Shown here piece after piece: positions 15,312 to 21,884 of a stretch of 28,594 nucleotides of DNA (position 1 is the stretch's first letter; the number at the start of each line of letters is the position of its first letter). Origin of the DNA: Candidatus Omnitrophota bacterium (GTDB lineage Bacteria; Omnitrophota; Gorgyraeia; Duberdicusellales; 4484-171); the NCBI GenBank assembly GCA_003644405.1, contig QNCE01000005.1, forward strand, positions 1 through 28,594. Reading direction: 5' to 3'. A program made the position numbers and the translations under genes. The notes under the pieces were generated by a model. It saw only the letters and a list, made by a program, of their open reading frames with translations. It was not told the origin of the DNA and ran no database searches.

Positions 15312-16436
15312 CTAACTAACCCAAAGAATGGCTAACCCTAAAACTAAAAATAAAACTGCCATACTTAACTTTACTCCCCCCAAGTTTTTCTTAAGAAACT
15401 TGTTAAACTCCTGAGAGGAAACGCCAAAAAAAGAAAGTAAAAATATTACAATTAAGGGGGCAATAAAGGCAAGATTGTAAATAAGAAGGTAAACAAAAGC
15501 TTTCAACCTCAAGGTAGAGGTTTTAAGGATAAAAAATATGGTAGGAAGGTATACCTGACCAGTACAGGCTCCTTCTAAGAGAGAAACTAAAAATCCTACA
15601 ACTAAAGAGACGAGGGATAACTCTAAAAAATTCTTTCTTTTTCTTCTTAACCCTTTACCAATCACCAGATTTATTTTTTTCTTCAAAAAAGAAGGTAGTT
15701 GCAAAATTAAGCCCTCACTTTCTTTTCTCTTTCGGTATTTAAAATAATCATATAGAGCAAATATAAAAAGACAAAAACAAAAACCTGCCACCAGGTAGTA
15801 AAATCCCTTTATAAGGAAATAAAAGCTACTTATAGTGTAAAGAAATCTGAAAATCCCCAGACCTAAAAGAAGGTAAGTAATAAAAACTCCCAAGATATAG
15901 AAGGATCCAACAAAAATTATCTCTTCTCTGCGATATTGATAAACTGCCAAGAAAGAAACAAAGAAAACAATAACTGCGAAAGCGCAGGGATTTATACCAT
16001 CGATTAATCCAGCAGAAATTATAGTAAGAAAAGAAAACTCTTTAAACTTATCTAAAATAACTTTCTGAGCAAAGTTTAATTTAATTTTCATTTCCTTTTT
16101 AAAAGCTAAATTCACTAACCTTTCTAAATTATCTTCTATCTGAAATAAACCAACTAAAAACTTATCTCCCACTAAAACAGCAGGAATCCTTACTTTTTCT
16201 TTTTTAAAACGGTTAGAGAGAGAAACGAGAAAACTTAAATTCTCTGGTTTATAAACGTTTAGGAATTTTACTTCTACTATATCCTGATACTTTCCTAAGA
16301 ATTCAGGAAGAAACTTATTCTTTACTTCTAGACACGCCTTACACTGGGGAGAGTAAAAAAAGAGGACCTCTACTTTTTCTCTTGCAAAAGCTAACCAGGG
16401 GATACATAAAAGGGAAAGGAAAACTAACCTTTTCAT
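15312..16436 (-). CDS. Thioredoxin-like domain fused to CcdA/DsbD-type membrane domain
   Basis: 374 aa. A signal peptide or anchor (residues 1-18) is followed by a thioredoxin-like domain with CKAC (32-35) and a cis-Pro region (RIPAVLV, about 83-89). Then comes a multi-helix CcdA-like domain with the two membrane cysteines in GINPCAF (C151) and EGACTGQVYLP (C291). CcdA/DsbD carry electrons from cytoplasmic thioredoxin across the membrane to reduce extracytoplasmic disulfides. Here the thioredoxin precedes the membrane domain, the reverse of DsbD, where it is C-terminal. A charged loop of about 40 residues separates the two halves of the membrane domain. The ATG at 16436 has no ribosome site and a TATAAT box 9 nt upstream. 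The downstream partner is unknown. Confidence 0.87.
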   Translation of the reverse strand: MKRLVFLSLLCIPWLAFAREKVEVLFFYSPQCKACLEVKNKFLPEFLGKYQDIVEVKFLNVYKPENLSFLVSLSNRFKKEKVRIPAVLVGDKFLVGLFQIEDNLERLVNLAFKKEMKIKLNFAQKVILDKFKEFSFLTIISAGLIDGINPCAFAVIVFFVSFLAVYQYRREEIIFVGSFYILGVFITYLLLGLGIFRFLYTISSFYFLIKGFYYLVAGFCFCLFIFALYDYFKYRKRKESEGLILQLPSFLKKKINLVIGKGLRRKRKNFLELSLVSLVVGFLVSLLEGACTGQVYLPTIFFILKTSTLRLKAFVYLLIYNLAFIAPLIVIFLLSFFGVSSQEFNKFLKKNLGGVKLSMAVLFLVLGLAILWVS

Positions 16437-16445
16437 TACTTTTTA

Positions 16446-16451
16446 ATTATA
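16446..16451 (-). promoter_or_regulatory. -10 box of the thioredoxin-CcdA gene
   Basis: A perfect TATAAT on the minus strand lies 9 nt before the ATG at 16436. The -35 region is poor. No Shine-Dalgarno lies between box and start, so a leaderless transcript is predicted. Confidence 0.45.
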
Positions 16452-16481
16452 GTAAAATTAGATGAAAAATAAAGAATTTAT

Positions 16482-16489
16482 TATACAAT
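16482..16489 (+). promoter_or_regulatory. -10 box of ispH
   Basis: TATACAAT (containing TACAAT, five of six consensus positions) lies 7-9 nt before the ispH ATG at 16497. There is no Shine-Dalgarno in front of the ATG and the -35 is weak, so the start point probably falls at or next to the start codon. Confidence 0.4.
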
Positions 16490-16496
16490 ACTATCT

Positions 16497-17369
16497 ATGA
16501 AGGTCTATAAAGCTAAAAACTTAGGTTTCTGCTTTGGAGTAAAAAGAGCAATAGAAATAGCCAGAGACTCACTCTCTAAATTTAAAAAGACCCATCCTAG
16601 TTTAGAAAAATCTAAAGAGGTAAATCTTGATGAGAAAATCTATATAATCGGTGATTTGGTACATAATGAAAGAGTCTCTGAGGAGATACAGAGAATGGGG
16701 ATAAAAAAAGTAAAAAATATAGACTCTATCCCTTCAGGAACAACTCTTTTAATTAAAGCTCACGGAGTGCCACAAAAGTTATACAGTGAAGCTAAAAAAA
16801 GAAACATAAATATCATTGATGCTACCTGTCCCAAAGTGGCCCAGATTCATAAAAAAGCAAAAAACCTAGAAGAAAAAGGTTACCAAATAATCATAGTGGG
16901 AGACAAAAATCATGAGGAAACTATAGGAATACTAGGAAACACAAAAAAAGGCATAGTAGTTGAGAAAGAAACTGACTTAAAGAAAATAAAACATAAGATA
17001 AAAAAGAAAGTTGCTGTAGTAGTCCAATCTACCCAGAATATCGATGATGTGGCAAAAATTATCTACCGGCTCTCTAAAATAGCTAAGGAATTATTTTTTA
17101 TTAACACTATTTGCGAAGAAACAGAAAAAAGACAAAAAGAGGTAAAAGAGTTAGCTAAAAAGTGTGAAGCAATCCTTGTAATAGGCTCAAAAAAAAGCGC
17201 CAATACCACACGTTTGTATAGAATCTCTAAAAAAATCAACGATAACACTTTCTTCGTAACTAAACCTGAATTACCTCAGAATATAAAAAGATTTAAAACA
17301 GTAGGAATCATAGGAGGGGCTTCTACTCCTTTAAGCTTATTAGAGGAAGTATATAAAAAATTAAAATGA
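16497..17369 (+). CDS. ispH: 4-hydroxy-3-methylbut-2-enyl diphosphate reductase
   Basis: Last enzyme of the MEP isoprenoid pathway (IspH/LytB), 290 aa. The three cluster cysteines are C12 (GFCFGV), C111 (DATCPKV) and C206 (NTICEET). Substrate-binding His residues are in LVHNERV (H56), KAHGVP (H89) and KNHEETIG (H139, with the catalytic Glu). SANTTRL and GGASTP complete the active site. Residues about 28-47 form a Lys-rich insertion compared with typical IspH. The first ATG gives the normal N-terminus MKVYKAKNLGFCFGV. Its stop overlaps the next gene's start as ATGA. Fusion to S1, known in some Firmicutes, is absent; the S1 gene lies separately at 6 kb. Confidence 0.96.
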   Translation: MKVYKAKNLGFCFGVKRAIEIARDSLSKFKKTHPSLEKSKEVNLDEKIYIIGDLVHNERVSEEIQRMGIKKVKNIDSIPSGTTLLIKAHGVPQKLYSEAKKRNINIIDATCPKVAQIHKKAKNLEEKGYQIIIVGDKNHEETIGILGNTKKGIVVEKETDLKKIKHKIKKKVAVVVQSTQNIDDVAKIIYRLSKIAKELFFINTICEETEKRQKEVKELAKKCEAILVIGSKKSANTTRLYRISKKINDNTFFVTKPELPQNIKRFKTVGIIGGASTPLSLLEEVYKKLK

Positions 17370-17866
17370 TTTATCACTTTATAGATAACTACGGAACATT
17401 CCGGGTAAATAATCCTTATAAAATCTCCTATCTCTACTTTCCTCTTACTAATAAAGACGGTACACTCCTAAGCTCTATTAGCCCTAATTTAGCAGGAGAT
17501 ATAAAAAAGGATAATGACAGATTCCTTACTCCTCCTGCTACTGTAGAGGATATAAAAAATAATCCTTTGTGTCGCAGGGACTTCTTTATAAGAGCCAAAG
17601 ATGGAATAGTATATCAAGCGTCAAAACCTTTTCCTCAGGAATATTTAGAATGTGGTTTTCTCTACCATAAACTCGTTAAGGAAAATGAGCTGTTTTCCTT
17701 AGAAATTCTAAATTTTATCCCTTTTGACTTAGATGCGGAAGTAATGTGGATAAAAATCAGAGGCAAAAAAAAAGATAAAAATTACCCCCACCTCTTTCCT
17801 CCCTCTTTATGGAAGAGGAGAAAAAAGCCTAAGGGATCATCGCCACGTTACCTCTCTCCTAAATAG
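17366..17866 (+). CDS. GH94-family phosphorylase, N-terminal fragment before frameshift
   Basis: 166 aa from an ATG overlapping the ispH stop. The opening FIDNYGTFRVNNP and the central CRRDFFIRAKDGIVYQASKPFP resemble the N-terminal beta-sandwich of GH94/GT36 glycoside phosphorylases. Family-like sequence runs to about VMWIKI (nt 17761). After the nine-A run at 17765-17773 this frame becomes a Pro/Lys-rich tail and stops at 17866. The conserved continuation is read in the +1 frame from about 17766. This and the following entry are therefore one gene of about 876 codons with a single frameshift. No second start for the missing segment is needed if slippage occurs. Confidence 0.75.
   Translation: MIYHFIDNYGTFRVNNPYKISYLYFPLTNKDGTLLSSISPNLAGDIKKDNDRFLTPPATVEDIKNNPLCRRDFFIRAKDGIVYQASKPFPQEYLECGFLYHKLVKENELFSLEILNFIPFDLDAEVMWIKIRGKKKDKNYPHLFPPSLWKRRKKPKGSSPRYLSPK
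17765..17773 (+). other. A9 run at the frameshift point, possible slippage site
   Basis: Nine consecutive A between GGC and GATAAA mark the point where the phosphorylase coding sequence changes frame. Loss of one A, or gain of two, restores one long open frame. A9 tracts are known sites of transcriptional slippage (for example Thermus dnaX) and also of sequencing and assembly error. Confidence 0.6.
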
Positions 17867-17906
17867 AGTAGAACTTAAAAGGTATGGAATTATTCTTAAA
17901 CCTACG

Positions 17907-19994
17907 ATGATTTTTGATGAACGTAAGCATAGGGAAAATACCACTCTTTACTTTGCCTTTGCTCATCATAAGTCTTTGCCACCCTTAGGACAATTCCCTA
18001 CTCTCTTAACTTTCTGTGGAGAAGAAGGAAATTTAGAGAAACCTCAGGCGGTATACAGAAATCTAAAACCTTTCAAGAGAAAACAGAAAAACTTTGACGG
18101 GAAAGAGAGCTGTGCAGCATTTAGATTTAGAGAGCTAACTATTAGAAAAGGAGAAGAGGTAAATTTCTTTGTAATTATGGGGATAGCTGAAGATAAACAG
18201 TATATGTATGAGGTTTTTAATAAACTTAACTCTCAGAAAAAAATAAAACTTTACTTAGAGAAAACAAAAAGCTACTGGCAAAAACATCTTTCCTCTTTAA
18301 GATTTGATTTCAAGAATAAATTATTCAATAACTGGCTTCTTTGGGTGTATTTTCAACCTACTTTAAGGAAACTATGGGGGTGTTCATTTTTACCTCATTT
18401 TGACTATGGAAAAGGAGGTAGAGGCTGGCGAGATCTCTGGCAAGATATACTTTCTCTCATCTTACGAGGAGAAAAAAACATAGATAAATTAATTCTTAAC
18501 AACCTTAAAGGAATAAGGATTGATGGCTCTAACGCTACTATAATTACTAGAGAGGGGAAATTTATCTCTGACAGAAACCGAATTTCCCGAGTCTGGACAG
18601 ACCATGGTGTTTGGCCTCTCCTTGCCATTGAACTTTACCTAAATTACTCGGAAAACTGGAATCTTCTTTTCAAAAAGATACCTTACTTTAGAGACCATCA
18701 ACTTAAGAGAGCTAAAGAGATTGATCTAAAGTTTAAAGAAGGAGATTTCTTTTTAAGAACAAAAAGGAACAAAATTTATAAAGGGACTGTTTTAGAACAT
18801 CTCCTTGTACAAAATCTTGTACAATTCTTCAACGTAGGAGACCATAATATCTTAAAGTTAGAAAATGCTGATTGGAATGATGGGTTAGACTGTGCTCCTG
18901 ACAAAGGAGAAAGTGTACCTTTTTACTGTATGTATGGTTACAATCTTAAGAGATTGGGGAATATTTTGGAAGAAATTGCTAAAAGAAGAAAAGAAGTAGA
19001 ACTTCTAAAGGAAATTACCTTCCTTTTGGATCGATTAAATCATCCTATAGATTACAATAATGCAAATAGAAAAAGAGAGATTTTATCCCACTATTTAGAA
19101 AAAACTAAATACAAGGTGAGTGGTAAAAAGGTAAGAATAGAAACTTCCTTGCTAGCTAGAGACTTAAAAGAAAAGGGGGAGTGGATTTACAACTATATAA
19201 GAAAAAAAGAATGGTTAAAAGAAGGGTTTTTTAACGGTTACTATGATAACCGAGGAAGACGGGTAGAGGGAAAAAGGAAAGAGAAAGTCCGACTCCTGCT
19301 TCAATCACAGGTGTTTCCTATAATTAGTGGAGTAGCCACTTCTAATCAAATTAAAAAGATTATTACCTCTGTTAATCGTTATCTTAAGGATAAAAAACTG
19401 GGAGGCCTGCACCTTAACACCAATTTTGAAGCTCCCTACCTTGAACTGGGCAGGGCTTTTGGGTTCAGCTATGGAGATAAAGAAAATGGAGCATTCTTTA
19501 ACCACATGGTCGTTCTATTCGCTTACGGATTATATAAAAGAGGATTTATAGAGGAAGGATTTAAAACTTTGCATTCTATCTATAAAATGTCCACATCTAA
19601 GTTTAGTAAAATCTATCCTATGATTCCTGAGTACTTCAATCTAGAAGGAAGAGGCCTTTACTTCTATCTGACCGGATCAGCAAGTTGGTATATCTATACC
19701 ATCTTTGAAGAGGTTATGGGAATAAATTTTTTTCAAGGAGATTTATTACTTCAGCCTAAACTCACTAACAGTAACTTTTTTAAAAATAGTATTGAGATGG
19801 AACTAAAATTTCAAGAAAGAAAGATTAAGATAATCTACCAAAAAACAAATACCAAAAAATTTTATAACCCTAAACAGGTAATAATAAATGGGCACCCTAA
19901 AAAATTAAAGGGAGAAATTGTAAAGATACCTAAAGAGGTTATCCTTTCTCTGCCTCCTAGCAATGTATGCATGGTAAAACTTCTCCTAGGTTAA
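17907..19994 (+). CDS. GH94-family glycoside phosphorylase, main catalytic part
   Basis: 695 aa from the first ATG in this frame, but homology begins upstream. From about 17772 the same frame reads TPTSFLPLYGRGEKS and LRDHRHVTSLLNRV, a conserved GH94/GT36 block. Later blocks are FDERKHRENTT, GRGWRDLWQDIL (alpha/alpha barrel start), ENADWNDGLDCAPDKGESV (about nt 18860-18916, containing the catalytic general-acid Asp of the DWNDG type) and EYFNLEGRGLYFYLTGSASWYIY near the end. Family members phosphorolyse beta-linked disaccharides or oligosaccharides to sugar 1-phosphate, or form the C-terminal domain of cyclic glucan synthases. The substrate is not determinable here. The sugar 1-phosphate could feed the phosphohexomutase at 8.2-9.6 kb. 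The true protein probably begins at 17366. Confidence 0.8.
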   Translation: MIFDERKHRENTTLYFAFAHHKSLPPLGQFPTLLTFCGEEGNLEKPQAVYRNLKPFKRKQKNFDGKESCAAFRFRELTIRKGEEVNFFVIMGIAEDKQYMYEVFNKLNSQKKIKLYLEKTKSYWQKHLSSLRFDFKNKLFNNWLLWVYFQPTLRKLWGCSFLPHFDYGKGGRGWRDLWQDILSLILRGEKNIDKLILNNLKGIRIDGSNATIITREGKFISDRNRISRVWTDHGVWPLLAIELYLNYSENWNLLFKKIPYFRDHQLKRAKEIDLKFKEGDFFLRTKRNKIYKGTVLEHLLVQNLVQFFNVGDHNILKLENADWNDGLDCAPDKGESVPFYCMYGYNLKRLGNILEEIAKRRKEVELLKEITFLLDRLNHPIDYNNANRKREILSHYLEKTKYKVSGKKVRIETSLLARDLKEKGEWIYNYIRKKEWLKEGFFNGYYDNRGRRVEGKRKEKVRLLLQSQVFPIISGVATSNQIKKIITSVNRYLKDKKLGGLHLNTNFEAPYLELGRAFGFSYGDKENGAFFNHMVVLFAYGLYKRGFIEEGFKTLHSIYKMSTSKFSKIYPMIPEYFNLEGRGLYFYLTGSASWYIYTIFEEVMGINFFQGDLLLQPKLTNSNFFKNSIEMELKFQERKIKIIYQKTNTKKFYNPKQVIINGHPKKLKGEIVKIPKEVILSLPPSNVCMVKLLLG

Positions 19995-20089
19995 ACTATC
20001 TTTCTCATCATCTATTTATAGATAGAAAGTATAATCGCTAAGGATTTAAGCTTACGTTGATATAATATGCAGAAAAGAAGACTCTTAAG

Positions 20090-20692
20090 TTAAGCATTAT
20101 TCTCCAAGGAAAGAATTTCTCTAAAACGTCGCTTAGCCTCCCCGTAAACAAAGCTACTTTTTCCTCTAACCGCTTGAGCAGCCTTTTGAAAGTATTTCTT
20201 TGCCTCTTTAAGTTTTCCCAAAGAGAAGTAAGAATCTGCTAAACTATAAAGAGACTCGGGACGAAAAGGGTCAAATTCTAAAGCCTTATGAAAACATACT
20301 ACCGCCTCCTTGTGTCTATTGAGAAAATTAAGGAGCCATCCTTTATTATGGAATAAAGTAGGACAATCCTTATTCTTCTTAATTCCTTCATTGAAACAAG
20401 AAAGAGCATCCTCGTAATTGCCAAGTTCTGCCAAACATATAGCTTTGTCGTTGTAACTTAATGCATCTTTTGGTCTTAACCTCAATGCTTTATCTAAGTA
20501 TCTTTTTGCCTCCTTAAATCTCTCATTCAAAATATACTTCTGTGCAGTAAAGTAATAAATAAAAAACCAATCCTTTCTCCTTCTTGCTTCTTTTAAGGCG
20601 CGCAAAATAATTCTCTTAGCTCTCTTTAAGTGGAAAAAAGTTATCTCTCTATCCAATTTTTCTCTTTCTTTCTCTAAATTTATTTGACACAT
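20090..20692 (-). CDS. Tetratricopeptide repeat protein
   Basis: 200 aa, soluble, no signal peptide. Four to five TPR units run from about residue 42 to 185; clear ones are FKEAKRYLDKALRLRPKD, YEDALSCFNEGIKKNKD, HKEAVVCFHKALEFDPF and LKEAKKYFQKAAQAV. TPRs scaffold protein-protein contacts; no partner can be named. The ATG at 20692 overlaps the methyltransferase gene by 13 nt, with AAGG upstream, so the two are co-transcribed and may work together. Confidence 0.88.
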   Translation of the reverse strand: MCQINLEKEREKLDREITFFHLKRAKRIILRALKEARRRKDWFFIYYFTAQKYILNERFKEAKRYLDKALRLRPKDALSYNDKAICLAELGNYEDALSCFNEGIKKNKDCPTLFHNKGWLLNFLNRHKEAVVCFHKALEFDPFRPESLYSLADSYFSLGKLKEAKKYFQKAAQAVRGKSSFVYGEAKRRFREILSLENNA

Positions 20693-21504
20693 AAAAGATG
20701 ACCTTTTGAAGGTAAAAATCTTTTAACTCTAAATCCTACTTCTTCTAACTTTCTTTTAATTTTTGAAGGAAAATCGTAACCTTGAGTAATCCTATACAAA
20801 GGAAGATAGTGATAGAGTCTTCCCTTCTTTCGTAAAACTCGATAGAGCTGATAGTAGAAATCCACGCTATATAAGGAAGGCGCTAACTTGAATGTAGGAG
20901 GGTCGCAAATTATACAGTCAAAGCAACCTAAAGGAAACCGGTGAATATACTTAGTTATATCTGCTTTTTTTACTTTCATCTTAGGGTCTAAAAAAATCCG
21001 GTAAGAGATAGGATTGATTTTCGCTAAGAATAAAACGTTTTTATCCTTCTCAAAGGTTATTACTTCCTTACTGTAAGGAGAAGCTAAAATTGCTGTATAC
21101 CCCAGTCCCATACATGTATCTAGAACTTTTCCCCAAGGGCGAAGAAGTTCAATTTTTTCCCTAGTATCCTGGTAAGGAGAGGATAACTTCACTTTATGCA
21201 TAGGAACTGAGCCAATAGCTAAGCTTGGCCAGTCCTTGGTAGGAATAAGCTTATAGAATCTGTTAGTATCTTTGGAGAAAAAAGCAATGGGTAAAATCTT
21301 ATTTTTCTTTAAAAGATAGCAAAAATGAGGTTTTAATTTATTTCTTAAATCTAAACGAAGGCTTCTATCCAGAATAGCTTTATCATCCTTTATCTCCACT
21401 TTAACTTCTTTAAGCCCAAAATCTACCCTCAAAGAGAAAAAACCTTTTTCTCTATTTCTTAAAATATCATCAAATTCCTTCTTAGTGAGAACCACGAAAT
21501 CCAT
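20680..21504 (-). CDS. COG2521-like SAM-dependent methyltransferase
   Basis: 274 aa from the ATG at 21504. Motif I is VLDTCMGLGYTAI, followed by ITFEKDKNVLFLAKINP (acidic ribose-binding motif II). The catalytic-type motif is CDPPTFKLAPSLYSVDFY, then RVLRKKGRLYHYLP and the terminal EEVGFRVKRF. This order (DTCMGLGYTA, DPPxF, LYS, FY..LYR, G.L.HY) is what I know from COG2521, described as predicted archaeal methyltransferases; the substrate is unknown. An N-terminal domain of about 110 residues has no recognised motif. A TTG at 21531 would add nine residues, but neither start has a clear ribosome site. It diverges from HU over an overlapping promoter pair. Confidence 0.75.
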   Translation of the reverse strand: MDFVVLTKKEFDDILRNREKGFFSLRVDFGLKEVKVEIKDDKAILDRSLRLDLRNKLKPHFCYLLKKNKILPIAFFSKDTNRFYKLIPTKDWPSLAIGSVPMHKVKLSSPYQDTREKIELLRPWGKVLDTCMGLGYTAILASPYSKEVITFEKDKNVLFLAKINPISYRIFLDPKMKVKKADITKYIHRFPLGCFDCIICDPPTFKLAPSLYSVDFYYQLYRVLRKKGRLYHYLPLYRITQGYDFPSKIKRKLEEVGFRVKRFLPSKGHLLCVK

Positions 21505-21524
21505 TGTAAAATCTATAAAAATGC

Positions 21525-21552
21525 TTGACAAATAGGTTTAGAGGATTATAAA
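21525..21552 (+). promoter_or_regulatory. Promoter of the HU gene
   Basis: TTGACA (21525-21530), a 16-nt spacer and TATAAA (21547-21552) lie upstream of the HU gene. The leader is about 50 nt and ends in AAAAGGAGGTGTGTAG before the ATG at 21610. Confidence 0.65.
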
Positions 21553-21573
21553 ATAGTTTAAAGTTAATTTTAA
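21545..21573 (-). promoter_or_regulatory. Divergent promoter of the methyltransferase-TPR operon
   Basis: On the minus strand, TATAAT (21545-21550) has a weak TTAAAA (21568-21573) at 17-nt spacing. Its -10 box shares four bases with the -10 of the HU promoter on the other strand, so the two promoters should compete for polymerase. Confidence 0.45.
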
Positions 21574-21609
21574 AAAATATCAATAACAAATTAAAAAGGA
21601 GGTGTGTAG

Positions 21610-21876
21610 ATGAATAAAACGCAGTTAATCGAAGCAGTAGCTAAGAAAACCTGCACTAAAAAGGAAGCACAAATGGCTGTAGAGACAATTTTAGAAGCAA
21701 TCAAGAACTCTTTAAAAAAGAAAGAACCCGTAACTATTGCTGGTTTTGGCACATTTAAGGTAAAGGAAAGAAAATCACGAACAGGAAGAAACCCTAAAAC
21801 AGGCGAAATTATCCAAATTCCTGCAAAGAAAACTGTAGGATTTAGACCTTCCAAGGAATTGAAAGCTATTCTTTAA
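21610..21876 (+). CDS. hup: HU family DNA-binding protein
   Basis: 88 aa, full-length HU/IHF fold. The N-terminal helices MNKTQLIEAVAKKTCTKKEA and the saddle VTIAGFGTFKVKERKSRTGRNP are followed by the DNA-intercalating arm (GEIIQIPAKKTVGFRPS). The RNP...P arm sequence favours HU over IHF. It compacts and bends DNA as a nucleoid protein. The ATG at 21610 has a strong GGAGGTG. It is a single-gene transcript from the promoter at 21525-21552, ending near the convergent hairpin at 21888-21914. Confidence 0.95.
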   Translation: MNKTQLIEAVAKKTCTKKEAQMAVETILEAIKNSLKKKEPVTIAGFGTFKVKERKSRTGRNPKTGEIIQIPAKKTVGFRPSKELKAIL

Positions 21877-21884
21877 AAAGAAAA

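Noticed and set aside
20000..20029. AT-rich inverted repeat (CTTTCT/AGAAAG with inner ATCTA/TAGAT) between the phosphorylase and TPR genes
   Set aside because: The stem is interrupted by a 4-nt bulge, is AT-rich and has no T-run on either side, so I do not call it a terminator, although its place between convergent genes is suggestive.
20055..20070. TTGATATAATATG on the plus strand resembling a -10 box
   Set aside because: No -35 match and no plus-strand gene downstream; it would only transcribe antisense to the TPR gene.
21591..21854. Minus-strand open frame antisense to the HU gene
   Set aside because: HU is unmistakable on the plus strand with its own promoter and Shine-Dalgarno; the antisense frame has no recognisable protein features.
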